From contig NZ_CP126267.1 in the NCBI RefSeq assembly GCF_001864935.2, positions 124,001 through 188,000 on the forward strand: a stretch of DNA of 64,000 bases, in the 5' to 3' direction. The notes under the pieces are model-generated. The model saw nothing but the letters and a program-made list of their open reading frames with translations. It made no database searches and was not told where the DNA came from. Of the stretch, positions 16,582 to 27,057 are shown one piece after another. The stretch's first letter is position 1. Each line of letters begins with the position of its first letter. This DNA comes from Curtobacterium sp. MCBA15_012. Its GTDB lineage: Bacteria > Actinomycetota > Actinomycetes > Actinomycetales > Microbacteriaceae. The position numbers and the translations under genes are program-made.

Positions 16582-17652
16582 ATGACGATCACCACAGCAG
16601 CACCGAAGACGACGACCAGCGCCACCACCGCGCGCCGCACCAAGAAGCCCGCCTCCCTCAAGACCGTCGACCCGACGGTCGAGACCACCACGCTCGACAC
16701 CGAGGTCGAAGCCGACGAGCAGCTCGCGGGTGTCCGTGGCGCCTCGGTCGACCAGGTCGGTGACTACCTCCGCCACATCGGTCGGCTGTCCCTCCTCACC
16801 GCCGAGGAAGAAGCCGACATCGCCCGCCGCATCGAGGTCGGTCTCTTCGCCGAGGAGAAGCTGAACACCGAGGCCGGGCTCGACAAGACCCTGCAGCGTG
16901 AACTCCGCTGGCTCGTCCGCGACGGTGAGCGCGCCAAGGAGCGCATGATCACGTCGAACCTCCGCCTGGTCGTGAGCATCGCGAAGCGCTACTCGCAGCG
17001 TGGCCTGCCGTTCATGGACGTCATCCAGGAGGGCAACCTCGGGCTCGTCCGCGCGGTCGAGAAGTTCGACTTCACGCAGGGCTACAAGTTCTCCACCTAC
17101 GCGACCTGGTGGATCCGCCAGGCCATCTCGCGTGGGCTCGCCGACAAGGCACGCACGATCCGCATCCCGGTGCACACCGTCGAGCTGATCAACAAGATCT
17201 CGCGCACCGAGCGCGACCTGACCGTCGACCTCGGCCGTGCGCCGATGCCCGACGAGGTCGCCGCGGAGCTCAGCATGAGCGTCGACGAGCTGACCGACCT
17301 CAAGGGCCGTTCGCACGAGCCCGTGTCCATCCACACCGTCGTCGGTGACTCCGACGACAGCGAGCTGGGCGACTTCATCGAGGACGAGGACGCCGCCAGC
17401 CCGAACGAGCTGACCGAGACGACGCTGCTCCACCGCGACATCCGCTCCATCGTCGCCGAGCTGCCGAGCGACGAGGCCAACGTCATCCGCATGCGCTACG
17501 GCCTCGACGACGACAAGCCGATGACGCTCGACGAGATCTCGAAGATCGTGCACACCACGCGCCAGGCGGTCAGCCGCGTCGAGTCGCGTGCGAAGCTGCG
17601 CCTGTTCGCGAAGGCCGTGAGCCAGGACATGCAGCTGTACCTGACCGACTGA
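16582..17652 (+). CDS. Principal-type sigma-70 factor (SigA/SigB group)
   Basis: The 356-residue protein has a disordered Thr/Lys-rich start, region 1.2 (56-95), region 2 (120-190: NLRLVVSIAKRY, DVIQEGNLGLVRAVEKFD, YKFSTYATWWIRQAISR), region 3 and region 4 (290-350). It resembles the shorter SigB-like group 2 factors of actinobacteria more than the long HrdB/SigA forms. The region 4.2 recognition helix reads TTRQAVSRVESRAK, whereas vegetative factors have TRERIRQIE; the -35 contact helix has therefore diverged. It should direct RNA polymerase to vegetative-like promoters, perhaps with altered -35 preference. A hairpin terminator follows. Confidence 0.85.
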   Translation: MTITTAAPKTTTSATTARRTKKPASLKTVDPTVETTTLDTEVEADEQLAGVRGASVDQVGDYLRHIGRLSLLTAEEEADIARRIEVGLFAEEKLNTEAGLDKTLQRELRWLVRDGERAKERMITSNLRLVVSIAKRYSQRGLPFMDVIQEGNLGLVRAVEKFDFTQGYKFSTYATWWIRQAISRGLADKARTIRIPVHTVELINKISRTERDLTVDLGRAPMPDEVAAELSMSVDELTDLKGRSHEPVSIHTVVGDSDDSELGDFIEDEDAASPNELTETTLLHRDIRSIVAELPSDEANVIRMRYGLDDDKPMTLDEISKIVHTTRQAVSRVESRAKLRLFAKAVSQDMQLYLTD

Positions 17653-17738
17653 GGACAGCAGGCTTCGGCCGACGTGTGAGCGTCGGCACGGGGAACCGGG
17701 CCGTTCCGTGGGAAGGCGGTCCGGTGGGGTGATGGGAC

Positions 17739-17767
17739 GGCCCGTCCAGGCACTGCCTGGGCGGGCC
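17739..17767 (+). terminator. Hairpin after the sigma factor gene
   Basis: Arms 17739-17752 and 17754-17767 pair over 14 bp with one G-T wobble, around a single-nucleotide loop centre. It lies between the converging sigma and nadK genes. No T-tract is present. Confidence 0.6.
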
Positions 17768-17867
17768 ACTCGTCTGTCCGGGGCCGGGGCAGGGGCCGGG
17801 TCCGCTGCGCGGGTGGTGGTCCGTGCCGGTCGGTCGTCTCGTCGGCCCGGACGGCGGACCGCTCCGG

Positions 17868-18800
17868 TCAGTCCTCGACGTCGCGGTTCAGGCGCTGCCG
17901 CAGGTCGTGCGGGATGAGCTCGATCAGCTGGTCCGGACGGACCGGCAGGTCGAGCAGGCTGAGCTTCACGCGTCCGGTGCGCCCGTGCCGCTCGGCGTCG
18001 AGTCGCACCACGCTCCCGGCGTCCTTGCGCAGCCGGACGTCGATCTGCGCCCCGGTCGCGACCTCGCCGACGACGAGCCCGTCGACCTCGAGCGCGGCGC
18101 TCCGGGTGCCCTCGGCGATGTCGAGCCGGTAGCGCTCCCGCGCCGCGAGCACCACCGAGCGGTCGATGCCGGCCATCGGGGCGACCGGCGTCACGACGGA
18201 GCCCGACAGCGCGGGGGAGAGCACCGGTCCGCCCGCGGCGTAGTTGTACGCGGTGGAGCCCGCCGGCGTCGAGGCCACGATGGCGTCCGCGCGGTAGTAG
18301 CCGTAGCCGAGTCCGCCGACGCTGAGGTCCGCCGAGACCTGACCCGCGCCGGGACGCCGCACGACGGTCAGGTCGTTGAACGCGAGGTAGTCGGTGCGGG
18401 CCCCGCTCCAGGACAGTCGGGCCTCGAGCGCGTGGTGCGGTTCGAGCTGGTAGTCGCCGGCGGACAGTCGGTCGAGGGCGGCCTCGAGGTCCGGCGGCTC
18501 GATCTCCACGAGGAACCCGACGTTGCCGTAGTTCACGCCGAGCACCGGCACCGGGCGCTTCGCCACGAGCCGCATGGCGCCGAGCATCGTGCCGTCGCCG
18601 CCGAGTGCCACGACCAGGTCGACCCGCTCGGTGAAGTCGTCGTCGTCGAGCACCTCGACCTCGCCGCCGATGCGCTGCGCGTCCGCACGTCGGGCGATCA
18701 GCCGACCCTGCCCGGACCCCTTCCAGCGCTGCAGTGTCCGGACGGACTCCTGCACGTTCTTGGTCGGGTGGACCACGAGGCCGACGACGGGCTGCTCCAT
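17868..18800 (-). CDS. nadK: NAD kinase
   Basis: The 310-residue protein has the catalytic GGDGTMLGA motif, a conserved NDLTVVR and STPAGSTAYNYAAGGPVLSP. Length fits actinobacterial PpnK. It phosphorylates NAD to NADP using ATP or polyphosphate. The ATG at 18800 was chosen because MEQPVVGLVVHPTKN is the usual N-terminus; the frame stays open upstream without similarity. It is divergent from clpC and convergent with the sigma factor gene. Confidence 0.93.
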   Translation of the reverse strand: MEQPVVGLVVHPTKNVQESVRTLQRWKGSGQGRLIARRADAQRIGGEVEVLDDDDFTERVDLVVALGGDGTMLGAMRLVAKRPVPVLGVNYGNVGFLVEIEPPDLEAALDRLSAGDYQLEPHHALEARLSWSGARTDYLAFNDLTVVRRPGAGQVSADLSVGGLGYGYYRADAIVASTPAGSTAYNYAAGGPVLSPALSGSVVTPVAPMAGIDRSVVLAARERYRLDIAEGTRSAALEVDGLVVGEVATGAQIDVRLRKDAGSVVRLDAERHGRTGRVKLSLLDLPVRPDQLIELIPHDLRQRLNRDVED

Positions 18801-18955
18801 GCCCCGAGCGTACCCAGCGGCCGCCGGGAGGACCGGTCTGCGCACGGTGCGAAGCGAGGTCACGCCCACGGCGAACAGGGGCAGCCCTCCGGGGGTGCGC
18901 TGGTTAGTCTCGACGTACGTCACCGGGCCTCCACCGGTCCGGCAAGGGAGAGCAC

Positions 18956-21475
<2,520 letters not shown>

Positions 21476-21509
21476 GCCCCTCCGGCCCAGGCCGACCCCC
21501 GGGTCCGGC

Positions 21510-21547
21510 ACGGAAGGCGCAGCACCCCCGGGTGCTGCGCCTTCCGT
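21510..21547 (+). terminator. clpC terminator
   Basis: Perfect 18-bp arms (21510-21527 and 21530-21547) with a 2-nt loop lie 34 nt after the clpC stop. It is followed by CCGTCC rather than a T-tract. It insulates clpC from the 6C RNA promoter. Confidence 0.8.
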
Positions 21548-21623
21548 CCGTCCGGAGTGCGGATACGGGATGACTTCGCGTCGGAGCCGGACCTGACCCT
21601 CGTCCGGGGGTACCGTTGTCCCT

Positions 21624-21690
21624 GTGCGAGGGGTTCCCCCCAACGCCTCGTACACGATGTCCGGCTGTTCCCCCCAACTGGCTGGACGTC
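21624..21690 (+). ncRNA. 6C RNA (actinobacterial small RNA with two C6 loops)
   Basis: Two successive hairpins each present exactly six cytosines in the loop. Hairpin 1 spans 21624-21653 with C6 at 21636-21641; hairpin 2 spans 21656-21690 with C6 at 21670-21675. Both stems close with TT/AA next to the C loop and use several G-U pairs, as in the published 6C RNA family (B11 in mycobacteria). An intrinsic-type hairpin follows at once. The C-rich loops are thought to base-pair with G-rich ribosome-binding sites of target mRNAs; targets here are unknown. Transcription probably starts near 21620. Confidence 0.85.
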
Positions 21691-21722
21691 AGTGGCCCCG
21701 GTCCCTTCGGATCGGGGCCACT
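21691..21722 (+). terminator. Terminator hairpin of the 6C RNA
   Basis: AGTGGCCCCG (21691-21700) pairs perfectly with 21713-21722, and the inner GTCC/GGAT extends the stem. It begins directly after the second C6 hairpin, so the mature RNA would be about 100 nt. Confidence 0.75.
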
Positions 21723-21831
21723 TACGCGTTCGGGGGTCCCCCGCCGTCATGCACGCTCGGGGATGGAGCAGCAGACGTCGGGTCGGCCCGGTCCGGGCGA
21801 CGTCGTCTGCTCCATCCGTGCGCGGGCCCGG

Positions 21832-21930
21832 CCCGGCGGCCCGGCGGCCCGGCGGCCCGGCGGCCCGGCGGCCCGGCGGCCCGGCGGGCCCGGTCCGGCG
21901 GCCCGGCGGGCCCGGCCCGGCGGCCCGGCC
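21832..21930. repeat. 8-bp GC tandem repeat (CCCGGCGG), seven perfect copies
   Basis: Seven exact copies run from 21832 to 21887 and decay into imperfect GGCCCGG/CCGGCGG units to about 21930. Three copies of a 10-bp unit (CAGGCGGGCT) follow at 21941-21970 and overlap the 3' end of the hydrolase gene. The block fills the space between the 6C RNA and the convergent hydrolase. It probably varies in length between strains. Confidence 0.85.
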
Positions 21931-21959
21931 CGGTCCCGTCCAGGCGGGCTCAGGCGGGC

Positions 21960-22769
21960 TCAGGCGGGCAGGGCAGCGGCGAACGTGCGGACGGCCTGCT
22001 CCCAGCGCTCCGGGTCCTCGTTCCACTCGAGCGTGTGCCGCGCCGTGGCGAACGTCACGACCTCGGCCCCGTGCGCACGCCGGGTGGCGACGTCGTCCGG
22101 GTCGACGAGCGGGTCGGCCGCCGAGTGCAGCAGCAGGGTCGGCGTGCCCTCGTCCTGCCACCGGGTGACGCTGAGCGGGTACGGCACACCGGCGAGCCGG
22201 CTCAGGCCCGAGGTGGTCGCCACACGCACCGCCACGGTCCCGACGGCCGCGGGGAACCGGGACGCGGTCACGGCGCCGCGGAGGGCCGACCGGACGTCGA
22301 GCAGCGGTGCGACACCGACGATGCCGTCCACGGGCGTCCGTGCCGCGGCTGCGGACGCCGCGAGGGCCCCGGCGGACCAGCCTTGCAGCACGACCCGGCG
22401 GGCGCCCCGTGCCCGGGCAGCGTGTGCGGCGGCGGCGATCCGGTCGACCGCGGTCGGGTCGAGGGACCGCAGCGGCAGCCCCGACGTGTCCACGACCTGG
22501 TTCGAGGCGCCGAGCTCCCGCCACACCCGCAGCCCGCGGAGGACCTGCTGCGGCCCGATCGACTGCCCGTGGACGTGCACGACGTGCGTCTCGGCGATGC
22601 CGTCCGGTTCGGTGCCCGGGACCTCGTCGGCCGTCGTCCACACGAGCTCGGACTCCGGCGGCGTGAACGGCGCGGGGTGGAGCAGGCGTCGCGCGGCAGC
22701 GGCGCCGAGCGCGACGCTCCCCGCGGTGGCGATCGCGGTGCCGGTGAGTGCGGTGCGCAGGAGCTTCAT
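21960..22769 (-). CDS. Alpha/beta hydrolase with N-terminal membrane segment
   Basis: The 269-residue protein starts at ATG 22769 (MKLLRTALTG); a GTG three codons earlier is possible. Residues 5-30 form a hydrophobic signal or anchor. The nucleophile elbow is GWSAG in VVLQGWSAGALAAS, an acid follows in LLHSAADPLVDPDD, and the likely catalytic His is in TARHTLEWNEDPE. This triad layout is that of serine hydrolases. Substrate is unknown. Its last codons fall within a 10-bp tandem repeat, so the C-terminus may vary. Confidence 0.75.
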   Translation of the reverse strand: MKLLRTALTGTAIATAGSVALGAAAARRLLHPAPFTPPESELVWTTADEVPGTEPDGIAETHVVHVHGQSIGPQQVLRGLRVWRELGASNQVVDTSGLPLRSLDPTAVDRIAAAAHAARARGARRVVLQGWSAGALAASAAAARTPVDGIVGVAPLLDVRSALRGAVTASRFPAAVGTVAVRVATTSGLSRLAGVPYPLSVTRWQDEGTPTLLLHSAADPLVDPDDVATRRAHGAEVVTFATARHTLEWNEDPERWEQAVRTFAAALPA

Positions 22770-22838
22770 GCCAGCCACTCTGCCAGCGTGCGATGTGCGC
22801 GGCGGTGCGGTCGGCGGTCTGCCGCGACCACACGACGG

Positions 22839-22876
22839 ACGGGAGGCGCGGTGCCAGCTGGCACCGCGCCTCCCGT
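22839..22876. repeat. 38-bp perfect palindrome, GGGAGGCGC family
   Basis: Arms of 19 bp (22839-22857/22858-22876) meet with no loop. The sequence is identical to the central 38 bp of the element at 39816-39865. It lies between the hydrolase start and the SRPBCC stop, where it may terminate the SRPBCC transcript, which reads leftward. Confidence 0.9.
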
Positions 22877-22907
22877 CTGTGGGTCCTTGCTTCAGGACGC
22901 CCGGGCG

Positions 22908-23360
22908 TCAGGCCTGGACGTCGCCGCGCCAACCCGGCTCGGTCGGGGCGTTCTCGACGCGCTCCTTGTAGTTCTGGAGGTCCTTCTTGACGGCGTGGCC
23001 GCCGACGCCGACGGCGGAACCGAGCTTCTCGAGGATGCCGGAGGGCTCCCAGTCGATCTGCACGGTGACGCGGGTCTCGGCGTCCGCGAGCTTGTGGAAC
23101 GTGACGACGCCCGCGTGGTCGGTGTCGCCGTCCTTGACGGTCCACGCGACACGCTCGTCCGGGTGCTGCTCGGTGATGACGGCACGGAACTGACGCTCCT
23201 GGCCGGCCACCTTCACGGTCCAGTCGGTGGTGGTGTCGTCGACCTGGACGATCTTCTCGACCTCGTCGAGGAAGTGCGGGAACTCCTCGAACCGGGTCCA
23301 CTGGTCGTAGGCCTGGCGGACGGGGACGTTGACGTCGACGGTCTCGATGATCTGGGGCAC
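22908..23360 (-). CDS. SRPBCC (START/Bet v1-like) family protein
   Basis: A 150-residue protein starting at GTG behind AAGGAG. It begins PQIIETVDVNVPVRQAYDQWTRFEEFPHFL, the hallmark of polyketide cyclase/dehydrase-like SRPBCC proteins, and has the conserved central RFRAVITEQ, ERVAWT and FHKLADAETRVTVQIDWEP strands. The fold makes a hydrophobic ligand cavity. The ligand is not known. It is a single-gene unit ending at the palindrome. Confidence 0.85.
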   Translation of the reverse strand: MPQIIETVDVNVPVRQAYDQWTRFEEFPHFLDEVEKIVQVDDTTTDWTVKVAGQERQFRAVITEQHPDERVAWTVKDGDTDHAGVVTFHKLADAETRVTVQIDWEPSGILEKLGSAVGVGGHAVKKDLQNYKERVENAPTEPGWRGDVQA

Positions 23361-23532
23361 GGCCGCTCCTTCGTTTCGTCGTACTGGGGTGTTCGTGGCG
23401 TGTTGCCTGCACCTGGGACGGTAGGCGGGTGTAGCTGGACGGGGTCCAGGGCGGTGTCCCCCTCGGGCGGCGCGGAGCGTGGGTGCTGGCGCGTCGCGGC
23501 GGTGCACGCTCCGCCGTCCTATGCTCGGGAGG

Positions 23533-24075
23533 ATGACTGCACACGGGAAGCACGCGTTCGACGAGCGGGACGAACACGGCATCCGCGTGCGACCCGCACT
23601 CGCGTCGGACGTGCCGCACATCCAGCGGCTCATCGCCCCGTACGTCGACCGGCGGATCCTGCTCGGCAAGGAGAACGTCGCCCTGTACGGCTCGATCCAG
23701 CAGTTCCGGATCGCCGAGGGGCCCGACGGCGTCCCGATCGGCTGCGGTGCGCTCGCGGTGTTCTGGGACGACATCGCCGAGGTGCGCACACTCGCCCTCG
23801 ACGAGGCGTGGATCCACAAGCGCGTCGGCCACCGCATGCTCGAGGCGCTCGAGCACGACGCCCGCGAGCTCGGGGTCGCCCGGATCTTCTGCCTGACCTT
23901 CGAGGTCGACTTCTTCACGAAGCACGGCTACCTCGAGATCGGCGAGCAGGTCGTCGACCCCGACGTCTACGCCGAGCTCGTGCGGTCGTCCGACGAGGGG
24001 GTCGCGGAGTTCCTCGACCTCGCCCGGGTCAAGCCGAACACCCTCGGCAACACCCGCATGCTGAAGATCCTCTGA
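23533..24075 (+). CDS. Amino-acid N-acetyltransferase, short ArgA type (GNAT)
   Basis: A 180-residue protein with CGGGAGG directly before its ATG. It starts IRVRPALASDVPHIQRLIAPYV and carries a GNAT core with VRTLALDEAWIHKRVGHRMLEALE (acetyl-CoA binding) and RIFCLTFEVDFFTKHGYLEIG. The C-terminal LARVKPNTLGNTRMLKIL is typical of the short stand-alone N-acetylglutamate synthases of actinobacteria (Rv2747-like). It would acetylate glutamate (or glutamine) to start arginine synthesis. Confidence 0.85.
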   Translation: MTAHGKHAFDERDEHGIRVRPALASDVPHIQRLIAPYVDRRILLGKENVALYGSIQQFRIAEGPDGVPIGCGALAVFWDDIAEVRTLALDEAWIHKRVGHRMLEALEHDARELGVARIFCLTFEVDFFTKHGYLEIGEQVVDPDVYAELVRSSDEGVAEFLDLARVKPNTLGNTRMLKIL

Positions 24076-24138
24076 CGCTTTCCGCGGTGCCCCGGCGTCG
24101 CTCCCCGGGGTGCGGCGCGTTCGCCCTACCCTGTGCGC

Positions 24139-24837
24139 ATGTCCTCCCTGCGCCACCCCGTCGGACCCGAGTCCTCCCGTGTCTACTGGCGCCGCCGGGC
24201 GCTCGTGCTCGGGGTCCTGCTCCTCGTGGTCGTGGTGGTCGTGCTGATCGTCGTGGGCCGGGGGAGCGGAGCGACGTCGGCGACCGGTCCGTCGGCGTCA
24301 CCGTCGGCGTCCGCGTCACCGTCGGCGTCCGCGTCGCCGGCCGCGTCATCGGCGAAGTCCGACGCAGGCGGCGCTGCTGACGCAGCGTCGCCGCCCCCCT
24401 CGGCGTCGGCATCGGCCGCGGCCGCCGGCGACGGGGACACCTGCACGAAGGACGACATCGCACTGAAGCCGGTCCTCGACAAGAGCTCGTACGGTCCCAC
24501 CGAGGACCCGAAGATCGCCATGTCGATCACGAACACCGGATCGACCACGTGCCACATGGACCTCGGGTCGGCGCAGCAGGTGCTCACGATCAGCTCCGGC
24601 GACGAGCAGTACTGGTCGTCGAAGGACTGCCAGACCAACGGCACGAACCAGGACGTGACGATCAAGGCGGGGCAGACCCTCACGACGCCGTCGATCACCT
24701 GGGACCGGACGCGCTCGTCGACGACCACGTGCGACAGCTCGCGGCCGGCGGTCACCGGTGGCGGGGCGAGCTACCACCTGACCGTGGCGGTGGGGGAACT
24801 GCAGTCGGCGAAGGCGGCGCAGTTCGTCCTGAACTAG
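24139..24837 (+). CDS. Membrane-anchored protein with Ser/Ala linker and DUF4232-like C-terminal domain
   Basis: A 232-residue protein. Residues 16-37 form one transmembrane helix (LVLGVLLLVVVVVVLIVVG) after a basic start. A Ser/Pro/Ala repeat linker spans about 40-98. A C-terminal beta-rich domain of about 135 residues has cysteines in pairs (TTCHMDLG, KDCQTNG, TTCDSS), suggesting disulphides outside the membrane. The pattern of strands resembles DUF4232 and related actinobacterial surface proteins. Function unknown. Confidence 0.6.
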   Translation: MSSLRHPVGPESSRVYWRRRALVLGVLLLVVVVVVLIVVGRGSGATSATGPSASPSASASPSASASPAASSAKSDAGGAADAASPPPSASASAAAAGDGDTCTKDDIALKPVLDKSSYGPTEDPKIAMSITNTGSTTCHMDLGSAQQVLTISSGDEQYWSSKDCQTNGTNQDVTIKAGQTLTTPSITWDRTRSSTTTCDSSRPAVTGGGASYHLTVAVGELQSAKAAQFVLN

Positions 24838-24840
24838 GGC

Positions 24841-24890
24841 GCGGGGGCGCGGGGGCGCGGGGGCGCGGGGGCGCGGGGTGCGGGGGCGCG
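24841..24890. repeat. 8-bp tandem repeat (GCGGGGGC), four perfect copies
   Basis: Four exact copies occupy 24841-24872, followed by decayed units to 24890. It begins three bases after the stop of the anchored protein and lies in the space convergent with the cold-shock gene. Confidence 0.8.
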
Positions 24891-24973
24891 ACGTTGCGCT
24901 CCGGTCGCTCCCCGCAGACGCAGAACGGGCCCGCCGTCCGAAGACGACGAGCCCGTTCGAGCAGATGCGGTGA

Positions 24974-25180
24974 TCAGCCGATGACGGTGATGTTCTCCGC
25001 CTGCGGGCCCTTGCGGCCCTCGGTGATCTCGAACTCCACCTTCTGGTTCTCCTCGAGCGACTTGTAGCCGTTGCCACCGATCGCGGAGAAGTGCGCGAAG
25101 ACGTCGGCGCTGCCGTCGTCCGGAGCGATGAAGCCGAAGCCCTTTTCGTTGTTGAACCACTTGACGGTGCCAGTTGCCAT
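24974..25180 (-). CDS. Cold-shock domain protein
   Basis: A 68-residue CspA-family protein: [15 protein letters not shown] (RNP1) and DVFAHFSAI (RNP2) are intact. It binds single-stranded RNA or DNA and prevents unwanted RNA structure. Length and sequence are canonical for actinobacterial CspA. The gene is preceded by a 300-nt gene-free leader region, as is usual for thermoregulated csp genes. Confidence 0.95.
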   Translation of the reverse strand: MATGTVKWFNNEKGFGFIAPDDGSADVFAHFSAIGGNGYKSLEENQKVEFEITEGRKGPQAENITVIG

Positions 25181-25489
25181 GATGGCGTTTCCTTACTTTC
25201 TTGCCAGGCGAGATATCGCTGCCTGTCTTGCGAGGCGGCACGTACTGCCGCCGATCCACCGACGGATGTCGTAGATCGATGCGCCCCGCGGGCATGGGCC
25301 GGCGGAACGGGTTCGGGGCCAGGCGACCTGGGAAGGTCAGTGACCGTTGGCGCTCGAAGGTGCAGAGCACCAGAAGAACGATGGACTCCCGCCGGAGCGG
25401 TTGAGACCAACCTACAGTGCCGAGTGGCCTCTGCGGGAGTCCCCTGGCGAGATCCGTCCCGAGAATCTGACTTGCGTACCCTGTCCGAC
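25181..25489 (-). promoter_or_regulatory. Leader and promoter region of the cold-shock gene, and divergent promoter of the VanZ gene
   Basis: This 309-nt stretch contains no gene. On the minus strand, a GAAAGTAAGGAAACGCC segment just before the csp ATG supplies the ribosome-binding site (AAGGAA). The rest should contain the csp 5' untranslated region and both divergent promoters. CTACAGTGCC/GGCACTGTAG-like boxes near 25,410 are possible promoter elements. I could not settle exact boxes. Confidence 0.4.
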
Positions 25490-26602
25490 GTGGGAAGTGT
25501 GCTGCCGGGAGTGATCGCCTTCGTTGCGGGGACGGCCCTCGCGGTCGCCGCGCTCGTACCCTGGGCGGCGCTCGAGTACCGGCGCCACGGAGTCCTCGGG
25601 TTCCGGCGTGGCGTGGTCGCGTTCGGGACGCTCGTGTACGCGCTGGCCCTCGTGACGTACACCCTCCTGCCGCTCCCCGACGACCCCGCATCCCTGTGCC
25701 CGAGCCCGTCCCCGCAGCTCGTGCCGTTCACCTTCCTGCACGACATCGCCCGCGAGGGCGGCATCAGCGGCCCGCGGTCCCTGCTCGCCAACCCCGCCGC
25801 GGCACAGGTCCTGCTGAACGTGGTCCTGTTCGTGCCGCTCGGCGCGCTCGTCCGCCACGCGGTCCTGCGCCACCGCTGGTTCACCGGTCTCCTGGTCGGC
25901 GCCGCCGTCGGGTTCGTCGTGTCGCTGCTCGTCGAGACCACCCAGCTCACCGGCGACTGGTTCCTCTACGAGTGCGCCTACCGGCTGTTCGACGTCGACG
26001 ACCTGCTCGCGAACACCACCGGAGCCGCCCTCGGGACGTTCGCCGCGCCCCTCGTCGCGGTGCTCGCCGGTTCGGACCGCCCGTCCGACGCGTCCGCGCC
26101 CAGACCGGTCACGATCCCCCGGCGTGCGTTCGGCATGCTGGCGGACCTCCTGGCCGTCGTGTTCACGACCGGCCTGCTCTCCTCGGGTGCCGCGATCACA
26201 CTCGCGCTCCTGGAGGTGGACGAGCGGTCGCTCCTGGCGACCGGCACCGTCACCGCGGCGTCACTCGTCGCGCCCCTCGGCCAGCTCGTGGTCGTGCTGG
26301 TCACCGGCAGGACCCTCGGCGAACACGTCGTCCGGCTCCGACCGACCCCGGTGCCCGACCCCGGCCGCCGACTCGCGAGGTGGGCACTCGGATCCGGCGG
26401 CTGGTCGTTCGCCGGCGCCGTGACGTTCCCGTTCTCCGGCCTCGTCGGGACGGCCCTGGCCGTCGCCGCCGTCGTCGGCCTGATCGCGACGCGGGACCGC
26501 CGCGGCTTCGCGAACGCCGTCACCGGCCTCGGGGTCGAGGACGACCGCCTCCCGGCGCCCGGTCCGGCTGTCCACGCGGACCGGCGAGATCTGGTGGACT
26601 AG
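25490..26602 (+). CDS. VanZ-like protein fused to an RDD-type membrane domain
   Basis: The 370-residue protein starts at GTG 25490; a TTG six codons earlier is possible. Residues about 5-180 are a VanZ-like domain with several helices and the motif NVVLFVPLGALVRH, plus VETTQLTGDWFLYECAYRLFDVDDLLANTTGA. Residues about 205-340 form an RDD domain (AFGMLADLLAVVFTTGL, LGEHVVRLRP). VanZ family proteins are linked to glycopeptide tolerance and cell-surface physiology, but their activity is unknown. There is no van cluster here. Confidence 0.8.
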   Translation: MGSVLPGVIAFVAGTALAVAALVPWAALEYRRHGVLGFRRGVVAFGTLVYALALVTYTLLPLPDDPASLCPSPSPQLVPFTFLHDIAREGGISGPRSLLANPAAAQVLLNVVLFVPLGALVRHAVLRHRWFTGLLVGAAVGFVVSLLVETTQLTGDWFLYECAYRLFDVDDLLANTTGAALGTFAAPLVAVLAGSDRPSDASAPRPVTIPRRAFGMLADLLAVVFTTGLLSSGAAITLALLEVDERSLLATGTVTAASLVAPLGQLVVVLVTGRTLGEHVVRLRPTPVPDPGRRLARWALGSGGWSFAGAVTFPFSGLVGTALAVAAVVGLIATRDRRGFANAVTGLGVEDDRLPAPGPAVHADRRDLVD

Positions 26603-26607
26603 GGGCG

Positions 26608-26991
26608 ATGGCAGACAAGGAACAGCGCTTCCGGAGCGAGCAGCTCGAGGAGGCCCTCGCGAAGCAGGACGTGGCCGCGGTCGCGTTCGCCCTGCGCAAC
26701 GACATCGTGATCGTCCCCCGGCTCGTCACGGGGAAGAAGGACATGCAGGTCCGGGTGTTCGGCCGTGAGGGGTCGGACAAGCGCATCCTGCTGCTGTTCT
26801 CGTCGGCGGACGCCTACACGGCGATGGTGCCCGACGAGAAGATCCGGCAGGTCATGGTCTACGACGCGCCGCGGCTCGAGGAGTTCCTCGCCGCGCACCT
26901 CGATTCGCTCGAGGGTGTGTTCTTCGACATCGCGGGGCCGCACACGATGCAGTCGTCGCCCGCCGAGCTGTTGGCCGCGCTGCGCGCGTAG
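26608..26991 (+). CDS. SseB-family N-terminal domain protein
   Basis: A 127-residue protein beginning 5 nt after the VanZ stop, so co-transcribed. The pattern LEEALAKQDVAAVAFALRNDIVIVPRLV, FGREGSDKRILLLFSSADAY and VMVYDAPRLEEFLAAH matches the SseB N-terminal domain, a widespread fold of unknown biochemical role in actinobacteria. No catalytic residues are evident. Confidence 0.7.
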   Translation: MADKEQRFRSEQLEEALAKQDVAAVAFALRNDIVIVPRLVTGKKDMQVRVFGREGSDKRILLLFSSADAYTAMVPDEKIRQVMVYDAPRLEEFLAAHLDSLEGVFFDIAGPHTMQSSPAELLAALRA

Positions 26992-26998
26992 CCGGCCT

Positions 26999-27017
26999 GG
27001 AGGCGCGGCTCGCCTCC
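26999..27017. terminator. Short hairpin between converging SseB and radA genes
   Basis: GGAGGCG (26999-27005)/CGCCTCC (27011-27017) forms a compact GC stem with a CGGCT loop. The stem GGAGGCGCGG is the core of the window's palindrome family in shortened form. Confidence 0.5.
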
Positions 27018-27057
27018 GCCCCGTGCGTCCGGCCCGCCACTGCGCGGATCGGGCCGG

